Positions 38,401 to 45,865 of a stretch of 61,982 bases of DNA are shown here, in pieces. A program made the position numbers and the translations under genes. The notes beneath the pieces are model-generated. The model did no database searches and had not been told where the DNA came from. It worked only from the letters and a program-made list of their open reading frames with translations. The DNA lies in the NCBI GenBank assembly GCA_036265815.1, contig DATAOI010000074.1:1-61982 (forward strand), in the 5' to 3' direction. This stretch comes from Gemmatimonadales bacterium. GTDB lineage: Bacteria > Gemmatimonadota > Gemmatimonadetes > Gemmatimonadales > GWC2-71-9. Numbering within the stretch: the first letter of the stretch is position 1; each line of letters opens with the position of its first letter.

Positions 38401-39137
38401 CCAGCGGCGTGCTGAGCAATTACGAGGTGGTGCTGGTCAACGGGGGATTGACGGTGCAGAAGGCCACGCCTTCGTTCAACAGTCTGGCAATCCCGAACGT
38501 GGTCGTGGGCCAGGGCTCGAGCACCGTGAGCGGCAACCTCAAGTACCTGGGAACGGCCGCGACGGTATTCCCCTCGGGCGCGGCGTCCATCACGGTCAAT
38601 GGCCAGACCCAGCCGGCCACGATCCAGGCGAGCGGGAACTTCACCGCCACGTTCACTACGTCGGCGTTCCCGCCGAGCGGGACCGGTCTGACCGTCGCGC
38701 TCTCCTACAATGGGAGCGACCCGAACTTCACGACGGCGAGCGGTGCGGGGGCAATGAAGGTGCTCTACAACGTGGCGGCCGGACACTCGTTCCTGCAACC
38801 GATCAATCCGAACCTGACGACCGGTAACCGGAGCAGCTTCAAGATCGGCTCGACCATCCCGACCAAGTTCCAGCTCTTCAAGGCGGACGGCACTACGCCG
38901 ATCACCAGCGCCGTCGCGACCATCGCGGTGGTGAAGCTCGACAATACGGCCGAGACGCCAATCAACGAGGACTTGATCACCTCGCCGGCGGACGACGGGA
39001 TCAATTTCCGGCCGTCGTCGGGGCAGTTCATCTTCAATCTCAGCACCAAGAACTGGACGGCGGGTACTTACCGGATCATCGCGAATCTCGACGATGGCAG
39101 TCAGATCACGGCCGAGGTGGACGGTAGGTCGAAGTAG
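32499..39137 (+). CDS. Giant secreted Ig-like/YDG/MBG repeat surface protein
   Basis: The 2212-residue protein has a signal peptide ending SLAAQ (about residue 27). Residues about 28-250 form an alpha/beta domain (ALVYCPVSIDAAGCGAIVAAL) of unknown role. After a linker come about five bacterial Ig-like domains (about 460-960), with the VQFKDGG and AVYSGDANF signatures. Ten YDG repeats of about 85 residues follow (about 965-1818), then two MBG-like domains (about 1820-1990) and a C-terminal PxKF-type module (about 2090-2212; IPTKFQLFKADG). The composition is Thr/Ser/Ala/Gly-rich. It is probably an adhesin or biofilm fibre; no catalytic site is recognised. Confidence 0.9.
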   Translation: MSKITRAWVAALALAAGLSLPASLAAQKALVYCPVSIDAAGCGAIVAALGADTTLFPGGIDGAYDGTQGTMDLATVDLAGYAVLLVPSLADGAGTTPYALLRDPTIAARIKQAFMGRVAVWSGTPDVGSTNRTAKDNLIRNLARWVRPDSAGSHGPGVVVLQDNSDEMSLRYGWLGAISSASVAADSTFTVYSNVQVLTQAGSAILTSGGVQIGYTNMATFALLPAAGTSSDATGGRTSAVVLATIAGEPSDPNIATVQTDREDYFPPDTVIVTGAGWEPGETVRLVIQEDASPSVHPEVSLTTVADDAGHILDQQFAIDSAAIGVRFTLTATGQTSGRTAQATFTDNTGLNSVTILGTQSPTPLNPPGSATYGTVASNSVQVRFNGNGSCTVALSVSGLPSGASSTLVPSTLTGTSSGNQFSLLTVNTTGAVATGTSTIVVRATGTGGSGNDCSTSITQTATTTLVVKRASTTTVSGPASSTFGASVTFTATVAGGPSPTGTVQFKDGGVNLGAPQTISGGTASVSTSTLTGGAHTITAVYSGDANFDVSTSPNFSHTVDPASTTTVLSSSVNPSNFGQSISLSASVSGPAGTGTPTGSIQFKIDGSNFGSPVTLSAGVAASGSTNSLAVGAHPVAAVYTPDAPSAPKFASSTSTVIATQTVNQALSTTTLTSSVNPSVFGQSITLTATVKNGATPITVGSISFIEGGTCTTPGTSLQSNQTPSAAGVVTYTANNLSVAAHSVLACYDGSGSFGPSEASFTQTVNKAATSTTITSDTPDPSDAGQPVAVNFAVTASPPGSGTPGGNVTVSASGGTETCTGTVAAGTCSITLTGSGPRTLTAAYAGDASFAASTSATAAHTVRAPATVLTVAPASGIYGATAALSATLTSGGNPVPGKSIGFSLNGSSAGSATTNASGVASIAAASLAAIDAGVYSTGVAASFAGDAGFTASNGTNTLTVSTATVTPVITVSNKAYDGTTTATIVTRSLTGVVGTDDVTLTGGSATFDSKTAGNGKTVSGTGFTLAGTDASNYVLSATFAITTADITPLTLTGHVTANDKGYDGTTAAVLATRTLTGVLPGDAVTLTGGNATFDTKDIGTGKTVTATTLVLSGADAGNYVLASTTVTTTADITSATVTGHFTVSDKLYDGTTSATILTRTLTGVVSGEAVSLTGGSASFGSKSVGTGKTVTGTGFSLAGAAAGNYLLASSTLTTTAGITPATVAGHITANDKVYDGTDQATLATRTLTGVIGTDNVSLTGGTPTFSDKQVGSGKTVTATSLGLSGGDAGNYVLASSTLTTTADITVRTLTATATAQDKVYDGTAAATVTLGDDRVVGDALTLGSGTPTFDDRNVGTGKTITVSGLTLSGTDAGNYVLASTTVATTADIMPATVTGHFTAASKVYNGSPAAAIATRTLTGVIGTDDVSLSGGSSSFANKHVGVGKTVAGTGFSLAGTDAGNYELASSTLTASADITARTLAVTATGHDKVYDATTAATVTLQDDRVAGDVFSVTYGSATFVNKQVGNGKPVSVIGIAIGSGADAGDYQLGNTTTAAAADITPASLAPHITASDKVYDGTSAATIATRSLTGILASDVVTLTGGAASFGDKNVGTGKNVTGTGFTLASADAGNYVLDPTSATTSADITTRPLVATATGHDRVYDATTAATVTLGDNRVAGDDITLSYSSANFDTKNVGNGKPVSVSGIGISGADAGNYDPTNSTASTTASITQAALAPHITASDKVYDGTPVAAILTRSLTGVLLSDDVSLSDGTASFADKNVGTTKSVTASGFGLSGGDAGNYALVPATATTTASISQRPIAVAADAKTKVYGNADPSLTYHLTSGSLVGGDAFTGGLFRLAGETVPGSPYAINQGTLTAGGNYALAFTPASLAITQATLTVTANSTSKTFGNAVPAPLTGSIVGVKFSDNISATYTAYIATGGLALVTPTTGVSGSPYPIIPEVSGSPSGVLSNYEVVLVNGGLTVQKATPSFNSLAIPNVVVGQGSSTVSGNLKYLGTAATVFPSGAASITVNGQTQPATIQASGNFTATFTTSAFPPSGTGLTVALSYNGSDPNFTTASGAGAMKVLYNVAAGHSFLQPINPNLTTGNRSSFKIGSTIPTKFQLFKADGTTPITSAVATIAVVKLDNTAETPINEDLITSPADDGINFRPSSGQFIFNLSTKNWTAGTYRIIANLDDGSQITAEVDGRSK
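35391..37956 (+). repeat. Ten tandem YDG repeats inside the giant surface protein
   Basis: Each unit is about 85 codons and contains K-x-Y-D-G-T, then G-x-V or DDRV, a middle G-S-A-x-F-x-x-K-x-V-G-x-G-K motif, and G-x-D-A-G-N-Y near the end. Units 1-4, 6, 8 and 10 share the R-T/S-L-T-G-V/I segment; units 5, 7 and 9 carry a V-T-L-x-D-D/N-R-V version instead, so after unit 4 the two subtypes alternate. DNA identity between units is partial, so the array is old or diversified. Confidence 0.85.
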
Positions 39138-39140
39138 CCG

Positions 39141-39911
39141 CTAGGGGCGCCCGTCCAGCACGAGCTCCGGCAGGTTGGTCACGATCCCCGCCACCCCCCG
39201 CGCCCACAGGCGCCGGGCGGTGGCTGCGTCGTTGATGGTCCACACATGCACCGGCGAGCCGAGCGATCGTGCGGCTGCGACGAAGCGGGAGGTGGGGACC
39301 GGCAGGCCACGGTGCCGATGGGGAACCGACAGGAACCGGTACCCGGCCTGGGGCAGGCGGCGGCGGAACATGACTGCCCAATAGAGCTGCGCGATGTCGC
39401 TGCCGCACCCGCCGCAGGCAAACGGAGGCTCGCGGAAGGCCTGAAGCGCCGCGCCATGCTCCGACGCGGGCACGCACCGGGCGGCCGCATCTTCCTGCAG
39501 AAGGACCCGGCGCACGGCCTCCTGCACTTCGGGCTCCTTCACCTCCACCAGCACCGGTACCTTGGGAAACGCCCACAGCACCTCGGCCAGCGTCGGAATG
39601 CGGACACCGGTGCTGCGGAAGGGGAAGGTCCGCCCGCGGTCGAGGGTGAACCGCGCGCCGGCATCCGCCATTCGCAGCTCGGCCAGCGTCTGGGCGAGCA
39701 CCGGCCCGGCGCGGTCGGTGGTCCGATCGAGCGTGGCATCGTGGATGACGACCGCCGCCCCGTCCCGAGTGAGCCGCACGTCCAGCTCCAGGGCATCCGC
39801 GCCCTGACGGATGGCAAGCTCGAACGCGGCGAGGGTGTTCTCCGGCGCCAGCCCCGAGGCGCCACGGTGGGCGATGACCGGCCGAGCGGAGAGGTCGAGC
39901 AGCGGGTTCAC
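39141..39911 (-). CDS. Glycerophosphodiester phosphodiesterase
   Basis: The 256-residue enzyme begins at GTG 39911 (VNPLLDLSARPVIAHRGASG). GDPD motifs are intact: HRGASGLAPENTLAAFELAIRQGADALELDVRLTRDG with the catalytic His and metal-binding Glu/Asp, then VVIHDATLDRTTD with the second His, and later VEVKEP. It hydrolyses glycerophosphodiesters to glycerol 3-phosphate and an alcohol. The start overlaps the stop of the acyl-CoA ligase gene (GTGA), so they are coupled. Its stop lies three bases from the end of the giant surface protein gene, which is convergent. Confidence 0.93.
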   Translation of the reverse strand: MNPLLDLSARPVIAHRGASGLAPENTLAAFELAIRQGADALELDVRLTRDGAAVVIHDATLDRTTDRAGPVLAQTLAELRMADAGARFTLDRGRTFPFRSTGVRIPTLAEVLWAFPKVPVLVEVKEPEVQEAVRRVLLQEDAAARCVPASEHGAALQAFREPPFACGGCGSDIAQLYWAVMFRRRLPQAGYRFLSVPHRHRGLPVPTSRFVAAARSLGSPVHVWTINDAATARRLWARGVAGIVTNLPELVLDGRP

Positions 39912-41512
39912 TGGACCCCATAGTGGCCGCGCAGCGATTCCCGGAGCGCGGACTTGAGGAACTTGCCGGTGGAGGTTCGGGGGATCTCCGGGACGAAGAC
40001 GATGTCGTCCGGCAGCCACCAGCGTGGGAAGCGGCCATCGAGATGGTCCCGCAGCTCCGCCGCCGTGGCGGCCCGGCCCTCCCGCAGCACCACGGCGGCG
40101 AGCGGCCGCTCCAGCCACTTGGGATGGGCCACGCCCACCACCGCGGCCTCAGCGACGGCGGGGTGCCCCATCAGCGCGCCCTCCAGCGCCACCGAGCTGA
40201 TCCATTCGCCACCCGACTTGATGAGGTCCTTGCTGCGGTCGCGGATCTCGATGTATCCCAACGGGTCGATCGTGGCGATGTCGCCGGTACGGAACCAGCC
40301 GTCCTCGGTGAAACAGCCGGTGTCCCCGTCGGGCCGGTAGTAGGCCGAGGCAACGTAGGCGCCGCGGGCCTCGAGCTCGCCCATGGAGGTCCCGTCCCAG
40401 GGCACGTTGCCGGTCTCGTTCCGGACCCGCAGCTCGAGCAGGGCGCCAGGCTGCCCCGGCTTCATCCGTAGCAGGTGGCGGGCGGCTGGGGGCAGCGCCT
40501 CGCCCTCGGTGGTGAGCCGGCCGATCGTGCCGATCGGCGCGAGCTCGGTCATCCCCCAGGAGGTGACCGGACGAAGGCCGTGCCGCTCCTCCAGGCCTCG
40601 CACGAGCGATTCGGGCGCGGCCGCGCCGCCGATCACGATGGTCCTCAGCGCCGAAAGGTCGTATGCGGCGGGTGCCGCATCCAGCAGCTCGAGCACGCCG
40701 AGCCAGACGGTGGGGACACCGGCGCTGAAGGTGACGCGCTCGGTCTGGCAGAGCTCGAGCAGCGAGCGGGGGTCGAGCTGCTCGCCCGGCAGCACCAGCC
40801 CGGCACCGGTGAGCGCCGCGGTGAACGGCAGCCCCCAGGCGTTGACGTGAAACATGGGAATCAGGGCCAGGATGGTATCCGACTCCTGGATGGCGCAGCT
40901 TCCGGCCATGGCGGTGGCCATCGAGTGGAGCACCAGGGCGCGATGGGAATAGAGCACGCCTTTCGGGCGGCCGGTGGTGCCGGAGGTATAGCACATGGCG
41001 GCGGCGGTACGCTCGTCGAGCTCGAGCGGCTGGAACCCGGCGGGATCGGCGTCCGCAACCAGTGCCTCATAGCTCAGCATCCCGGGCGGGACCTCACCGC
41101 CATCGGTGACCACGATGATCTCCTGGAGCCCGGCTCGGCTGCGGAACCGCTCGAGCAGCGGCAGCAGCGATGCGTCCACGATGAGGATCCGGTCCTCCGC
41201 GTGTCGCGCGATGTAGGCGAGCTCGTCGGGATGCAGCCGGAGGTTCAGCGTGTGCAGCACCGCGCCGAGGAAGGGGACGGCGAAGTACGCCTCGAAGTGC
41301 CGGTGGTGGTTCCAGCAGAGGGTGGCGACCCGGTCACCGGGACGGACGCCAAGCCTCGCCAGGGCCACGGCCAGGCGGCGGGCGCGCTCGAGGCACTCGG
41401 CGTAGCAGGTGCGATGCAGCGAGCGGTCGGGCCGGCGGCTGACCACCTGCTTCCGTCCGTAGAGACACTCCGCCCGCCGGGCGATGGCGGAGAGCGTGAG
41501 CTGGAAGTCCAT
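39908..41512 (-). CDS. Acyl-CoA ligase (AMP-dependent, fatty-acid type)
   Basis: The 534-residue protein starts at ATG 41512; a GTG at 41527 is also in frame. The adenylate-forming signature YTSGTTGRPKGVLYSH, the TSWGMTELAP motif, GWFRTGDIATID, and the catalytic Lys region RTSTGKFLK are all present. The length and the ALIPMFHVNAWGLPF region match medium- to long-chain fatty acid ligases. It would activate a fatty acid to its CoA ester in the cytoplasm, feeding beta-oxidation or lipid synthesis. With the phosphodiesterase downstream and an esterase upstream it forms a lipid-degradation-like operon. Confidence 0.93.
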   Translation of the reverse strand: MDFQLTLSAIARRAECLYGRKQVVSRRPDRSLHRTCYAECLERARRLAVALARLGVRPGDRVATLCWNHHRHFEAYFAVPFLGAVLHTLNLRLHPDELAYIARHAEDRILIVDASLLPLLERFRSRAGLQEIIVVTDGGEVPPGMLSYEALVADADPAGFQPLELDERTAAAMCYTSGTTGRPKGVLYSHRALVLHSMATAMAGSCAIQESDTILALIPMFHVNAWGLPFTAALTGAGLVLPGEQLDPRSLLELCQTERVTFSAGVPTVWLGVLELLDAAPAAYDLSALRTIVIGGAAAPESLVRGLEERHGLRPVTSWGMTELAPIGTIGRLTTEGEALPPAARHLLRMKPGQPGALLELRVRNETGNVPWDGTSMGELEARGAYVASAYYRPDGDTGCFTEDGWFRTGDIATIDPLGYIEIRDRSKDLIKSGGEWISSVALEGALMGHPAVAEAAVVGVAHPKWLERPLAAVVLREGRAATAAELRDHLDGRFPRWWLPDDIVFVPEIPRTSTGKFLKSALRESLRGHYGVQ

Positions 41513-41540
41513 CGTCAGTCCCAGCACGCGACCGTCCCGT

Positions 41541-42464
41541 TCACCGGGCCCTCGTCTGCGTCGCGAAGAACGCCCAGATCACCTCCGTCGCATCCAGCTC
41601 CCGCGTCACCCGTCCGACGATCCGCCCCGCCGCCGGCCCGCCCGGCCAGGTGTGTCCCCCGCCTTCGATGGCATAGAGCACCACCGACCGCCCCTCCCGG
41701 CAGCCGGTGAACTCCCTCCGCCGGACCCGAGTGCCATCGTGGACCCGATCCGGCTCGAGCGTCGTGCCCGGCGGACCGGTGCACCCGTCAACCTCGGCCC
41801 AGAAGGCGATGCTGCGCTCCGCGGCAAGGACGCTGCCTCGTGTCCCGGCCACCCCAGCTCCGGCATACGGCACCAGCGGATCGGCCGTGCCCTGGAAGGC
41901 CAGGACCGACACCGGACTCGTGTGAGCACAGCCGGCTTCGAGCTGGGCGGGCAAGGCACCGGCCACCGGGGCGACGGCGGCGAGCACGCCAGGCAGATCG
42001 CAGGCAAGACGGTACGAGAACATGGCGCCGTTGGAGATGCCGGTGGCGTAGATCCGGCGGGGATCGAGGCTCAGCCCGCGTTGGAGCGTGTCGAGCAGCG
42101 CGCGGACGAACCCCACGTCGTCGTGGCTTGCGGCGAAGCCCCGGCCGTCGTTCCAGCGGCGGCCGAGCCCATCGGGATACACCGCGACGAACCCCTCGCG
42201 CTCGGCGAGTCGGGAGAACCCGGTATGGGTCGCCATCCCGCGGCCCCGGCCGCCGCCCCCGTGGAACACCAGCACCAGCGGCGCGGGCTGGTCGCTCCGA
42301 TGCCCGCTGGGAACGTACAGGAGGTAGCTGCGCTCCTGTCCGTTCACCCGAAGGGTGCGCCGCTCCTCTACGCGAGGGACCTGGGCCGGCAGGATCGGAG
42401 CGACACCGCCGAGCAGCAGGAGGGCGGCGGTCAGCTCACCGAGTAGTGGCACGTGCCGGGGCAT
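41541..42464 (-). CDS. Secreted PHB-depolymerase-type/feruloyl esterase-like hydrolase
   Basis: The 307-residue protein has a signal peptide ([19 protein letters not shown]). The alpha/beta-hydrolase core has [14 protein letters not shown] for the oxyanion hole, the nucleophile in GISNGAMFS, the Asp in GTADPLVPY, and the His in GGGHTWPGG. This set is typical of LpqC/PHB depolymerase esterases, which cleave polyesters or aromatic esters outside the cytoplasm. It lies 28 bases upstream of the acyl-CoA ligase start, so the liberated acids could be activated by its neighbour, by inference. Confidence 0.9.
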   Translation of the reverse strand: MPRHVPLLGELTAALLLLGGVAPILPAQVPRVEERRTLRVNGQERSYLLYVPSGHRSDQPAPLVLVFHGGGGRGRGMATHTGFSRLAEREGFVAVYPDGLGRRWNDGRGFAASHDDVGFVRALLDTLQRGLSLDPRRIYATGISNGAMFSYRLACDLPGVLAAVAPVAGALPAQLEAGCAHTSPVSVLAFQGTADPLVPYAGAGVAGTRGSVLAAERSIAFWAEVDGCTGPPGTTLEPDRVHDGTRVRRREFTGCREGRSVVLYAIEGGGHTWPGGPAAGRIVGRVTRELDATEVIWAFFATQTRAR

Positions 42465-42512
42465 GTGCCAAAGTTAGCCACGTGGGCGCCATCATCGGAT
42501 TACCTTAGGGCC

Positions 42513-43154
42513 ATGTCCATCGCCGATCTTCGCCGGGAGTACGCGCGCGCCCGGCTCGATGAAGCCGACGTAAGCCACGATCCGATGGTCGAGTTCGCCC
42601 GCTGGTTCGCGGAGGCGCAGGACGCGCAGGTGCCCGATCCCACCGCCATGACCCTGGCCACCGCTACCCCGGACGGCGCGCCGTCTGCCCGCATCGTGCT
42701 GCTCAAGGCGTTCGACGAGCGCGGCTTCGTCTTCTTCACCGACTACCGAAGCCGGAAGGGTGCCGAGCTGGCCGCCAATCCGCGAGCGGCCCTGGTGTTC
42801 TACTGGGGGGAGCTGGAGCGGCAGGTCCGGATCACCGGCCGCGTGGCCGCGACGTCGCGCGAGGAGTCGGAGCGCTACTTCAGGAGCCGGCCGCTCGGCA
42901 GCCGGCTGGGCGCATGGGCGTCGCACCAGAGCCGGGTGATCCCGGGACGGTCGGTGCTGGAGGCGGATCTGCATGAGGTCGAGGCGCGCTTCCGGGAGGG
43001 CGATGTGCCGCTGCCGGAGTACTGGGGCGGGTACCGGGTGGTGCCGGATGCGATCGAGTTCTGGCAGGGAAGGGAGAGCCGCCTGCACGATCGGATTCAG
43101 TATGTGCGAGCGGATCAGGGAAAGGAGTGGAGAAGGGAGCGGTTGTCGCCGTGA
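42513..43154 (+). CDS. pdxH: Pyridoxamine/pyridoxine 5'-phosphate oxidase
   Basis: The 213-residue product has the usual length and signatures: [62 protein letters not shown] binding [19 protein letters not shown], and the C-terminal [10 protein letters not shown] with terminal ERLSP. It oxidises PNP or PMP to PLP using FMN and oxygen. ATG 42513 gives the canonical N-terminus. It diverges from the esterase gene across 48 bases. Confidence 0.97.
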   Translation: MSIADLRREYARARLDEADVSHDPMVEFARWFAEAQDAQVPDPTAMTLATATPDGAPSARIVLLKAFDERGFVFFTDYRSRKGAELAANPRAALVFYWGELERQVRITGRVAATSREESERYFRSRPLGSRLGAWASHQSRVIPGRSVLEADLHEVEARFREGDVPLPEYWGGYRVVPDAIEFWQGRESRLHDRIQYVRADQGKEWRRERLSP

Positions 43155-43351
43155 GTGACGGGCTCTCCCCTGGGCTGGGGCGCGGCATGCAGCGCCTCAC
43201 TTGGGTCGCGGTAATCGGGGCGACGCAGCGGCTTGGTGCTCCATGCTCGTGTCCCCTGCCGCTGTGGCTGCTCCTGGACGATCGGATGTGGCACGCCAGC
43301 GTGCCCTGTCCTCCCCGGCGCCCCGGCGTGCCTGTCCGCATCGGATTGAAG

Positions 43352-43373
43352 GACGGCGGCTGCCACCGCCGTC
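43352..43373 (-). terminator. Hairpin beyond the small lipoprotein gene
   Basis: GACGGCGG and CCGCCGTC make a perfect eight-base stem around a six-base loop, nine bases past the stop of the minus-strand gene. A strong T-run is lacking on either side. It may terminate the two convergent transcripts of this gap. Confidence 0.45.
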
Positions 43374-43382
43374 TAAGCAGTG

Positions 43383-43643
43383 TTACCGAGCCCTAGTGGT
43401 ATCCGAGGTACTCGGCTGCGTACCACTCGTCTTCTTCACGGTGTCCGCACGCAAGGTCCGATCACCGTGCTTGGTAGTCGTGTCCACCTTTACGGTCGTG
43501 TCGTGGGTCACGATGGTGGTGTCCTGTGTCTGCTTGTTCGTGATCAGTGTGTCTCGGGATTCTCCGACGCGCCCGGTTTCAGCCCCGCGTTTGCACCCGG
43601 CCAGGCTTATGACCAGCAGGGCAGCTGCCAATGGATATCGCAT
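43383..43643 (-). CDS. Small Thr/Asp-rich lipoprotein
   Basis: Starting at ATG 43643, with GAGG upstream, the product is 86 residues. The signal ends in ISLAGC (Cys about 17). The mature region is hydrophilic and rich in Thr, Asp and Lys, with DTT or DTTI motifs repeated (QTQDTTIVTHDTTVKVDTTT). No conserved domain is recognised. It resembles the lipoprotein encoded at 44727-45059 in style. It is probably an anchored, disordered periplasmic tether. A longer start at 43739 adds no signal and was rejected. Confidence 0.7.
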   Translation of the reverse strand: MRYPLAAALLVISLAGCKRGAETGRVGESRDTLITNKQTQDTTIVTHDTTVKVDTTTKHGDRTLRADTVKKTSGTQPSTSDTTRAR

Positions 43644-43961
43644 CTCTGACCTCCTCGACTTCGTCCAGATCGTCTCCGCCATCAGGCGAGCCCCGATAAG
43701 CTGACCGCGCGCAACCACAAGGGCAGTGATCGACCTCACTCAGCCGCCAGCCGGGCGGGCGTGTCACCTTGTCCGGGCGCGAATTCCGGAGGCCAAACTG
43801 TCCCTCCCGACGGCACTCAAACCTGCAAATCGCCAGGTGTGGACTGGTCTAGGATTTGCCCGGCCGACCTACGTCCTGGCCGCGCTGACTCTTCAGCGCC
43901 GACTTGGTCAGGAGACGGACCACATATTTGAGACAGAGAACGCAGGAAAGGAAGGAAGCAT
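43644..43961. other. Divergent intergenic region between two envelope-protein genes
   Basis: This 318-base gap separates the minus-strand lipoprotein from the plus-strand DUF4142 gene and must hold both promoters. I see no clear consensus promoter, no tRNA or hairpin of note, and no frame that looks like protein. The AGGAAGGAAG site at its right end belongs to the DUF4142 gene. Confidence 0.5.
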
Positions 43962-44573
43962 ATGTCAGGACGACATCACGCGATCACAGCCGCCGGATTG
44001 CTGCTCGCAGTGGCGTCATTCGCCTCGTTGCAGGCGCAAGCGACACCAGGTACCCAGAAGAGCACAAGCTCCACGGCGGCCGCAAGCACCGATAGCATCC
44101 GGCGCGACAGTAAGTTCATTCACGAGGCGGCTGCCGACAACCTGTTGGAGGTCCGGCTCGGCGAGGCCGCCCAACGCAAGGCGGGCAATCCCGCCGTCAA
44201 GCAGTTTGCGCAGCAGATGGTCGCTGATCACCAGAAGCTTCAAGATCAATGGACTGTCATGGCGTCGAAGCACGGCGTGTCCTTCACGCCCGGCTTGGGC
44301 CCGCTGCACCAGCGGAAGCTAGACCGGCTGCAGCAGGCCGATCCCAAGACATTCGATCGGGAGTACGTGGCCACCGTGATCCGGAACCACATGGACGCGG
44401 TGAGTTATCTCAAGAATGAGGGTGAATCCGCCCGCTCCGCGCCGGTGAGAAAGCTGGTCGCGTACGAGTTGCCAATGCTGCAGGACCACCTGAAATCGGC
44501 GTGGCGGCTCGGAAAGGATGTCGGGGTAGATAGCACGGTAGTGGCGCGGGCCCGGGTCACGGCCAGGAGCTAG
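43962..44573 (+). CDS. DUF4142-family exported protein
   Basis: The 203-residue protein has a signal peptide (AITAAGLLLAVASFASLQAQ). The mature part has the DUF4142 four-helix signature: DSKFIHEAAADNLLEVRLGEAAQRKAGNPAVKQFAQQMVADHQKL, then FDREYVATVIRNHMDAVSYLKNE and the final LPMLQDHLKSAWRLG. Family members are ferritin-like periplasmic proteins of unknown function, often found with stress genes. ATG 43962 has a strong AGGAAGGAAG site. Confidence 0.93.
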   Translation: MSGRHHAITAAGLLLAVASFASLQAQATPGTQKSTSSTAAASTDSIRRDSKFIHEAAADNLLEVRLGEAAQRKAGNPAVKQFAQQMVADHQKLQDQWTVMASKHGVSFTPGLGPLHQRKLDRLQQADPKTFDREYVATVIRNHMDAVSYLKNEGESARSAPVRKLVAYELPMLQDHLKSAWRLGKDVGVDSTVVARARVTARS

Positions 44574-44726
44574 GATCTCTCGGCAGCACGACGTGATTCG
44601 GCTCACGGAAGCGCGGCCTCCGGGCGACTATAAGCAAGTGCCGAGGCCGCGTTGTCCAAACTAGAAGATAGGGAGGCGCCGGCGCACACCAGGGCGCATT
44701 TTTACATGACCTTAGCCAGAGTCCAA

Positions 44727-45059
44727 ATGCGAATTCCATCACCAATGCGCTTCGCCGCCCTCGTCTTGTTGGTTGGAGGCCTGGCCTGCGCGAAGAACCG
44801 CACCGACGAGCAGGTCGGGACGGCACGCGATACGACCGCTGCAGGAATGTCCGATTCCGCCAAAGCCAACCAGACGAAGTCCGGCGTCACCGACTCGTCC
44901 GGTAAATCAACCCTGGGGCCGAATGTGACCAAGACTCGCCCCGACCAGGGGCAGCCGGTCACCTCCAAGGGTGACACAATCAACAAGGGCGTCGATAGTT
45001 CTAGAACGGGCGCCGATAGTTCGCGCATGGGCGCCGATAGTTCGAGCGCTCCTCGCTAG
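44727..45059 (+). CDS. Small lipoprotein with Ser/Thr/Asp-rich tail
   Basis: From ATG 44727 the protein has 110 residues, with a lipoprotein signal ending GGLAC (Cys about 20). Other in-frame starts lie at 44652, 44706 and 44745. The rest is hydrophilic and probably disordered, ending in a short tandem repeat (RTGADSS, RMGADSS). It resembles the lipoprotein at 43383-43643 and follows the DUF4142 gene by 150 bases. The function is unknown. Confidence 0.65.
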   Translation: MRIPSPMRFAALVLLVGGLACAKNRTDEQVGTARDTTAAGMSDSAKANQTKSGVTDSSGKSTLGPNVTKTRPDQGQPVTSKGDTINKGVDSSRTGADSSRMGADSSSAPR

Positions 45060-45168
45060 CAGACGCAACCGCATACGAATGGGGCGTGGAGAGATCCGCG
45101 CCCCGTTCCGCTTCGCGCACGGCCGCCGCTCCATGAAACGCAACCAGCAAGCAGCTCCGTTCTGACGA

Positions 45169-45795
45169 CTAACTGGTCGGCGACGCGCCCTCGAAGAACG
45201 TCACGATGCCCGATTCCAGCGAGTATTCCGCTCCGACTACCAGGAGCCCGTCTTTCCTGATCAACTCCTCCAGCAGCTCGGACCCGTGCCGCAAGTGATC
45301 CACCGAGGCCCGGACGTTGGCCCGAACGGCTTCCGCCATCAACGCGGCGGGGTCGGCCACATCCCGGCCTGACAGCAAGGTTTCCAGCGGTGGACGGACC
45401 CGATCAACGATGGAGCGCAGGTTACGGGACTGCGCCGTCTCGCCGCCGAGGAGCTCCTCGAGCGTCGCCGAGACCGCGCCGCACTGCGAGTGGCCCATCA
45501 CGACGACCAGCGGGGTGCCGTAGCGCGACGCGGCGAACTCGACGCTGCCGACCTGGGAGGGCGCCACGACGTTCCCGGCCACGCGGATGACGAAGAGATC
45601 ACCGAAGCCCTGGTCGAACACCAGCTCCGCGGGGACGCGGGAGTCGGAGCAGCCCAACACGATGGCGAATGGCTCCTGGCCCGCCAGCAGCGCCACCCGG
45701 CGCTCGGGAGTGGACGCCCCGGTCCCCAACTGATTGGCGACGAATCGGCGATTGCCCTCCCGAAGGCGCGCCAGGGCGTCAGCGGCGGAGATCAC
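45169..45795 (-). CDS. Beta-class carbonic anhydrase
   Basis: The 208-residue protein has the zinc ligands C49, H102 and C105 in GCSDSR and GHSQCG, with the catalytic Asp-Arg pair at D51 and R53. It interconverts carbon dioxide and bicarbonate in the cytoplasm. The length and order of motifs match canonical beta-CAs. No signal peptide is present. Its nearest co-directional gene (DUF2378-like) ends 70 bases upstream, so joint transcription is possible. Confidence 0.96.
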   Translation of the reverse strand: MISAADALARLREGNRRFVANQLGTGASTPERRVALLAGQEPFAIVLGCSDSRVPAELVFDQGFGDLFVIRVAGNVVAPSQVGSVEFAASRYGTPLVVVMGHSQCGAVSATLEELLGGETAQSRNLRSIVDRVRPPLETLLSGRDVADPAALMAEAVRANVRASVDHLRHGSELLEELIRKDGLLVVGAEYSLESGIVTFFEGASPTS

Positions 45796-45865
45796 TCCAG
45801 CCCCATCCTTCGGAGCAGGACGACGAGGGTGCGCAGGCGGGCGCCGCCGAGCAGCTGGACGCGGA

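Noticed and set aside
36009-38798. Open frame of 929 codons on the minus strand inside the giant repeat gene
   Set aside because: It is an antisense shadow of the YDG repeats; its periodicity follows the repeat units and its composition is Arg/Gly-biased.
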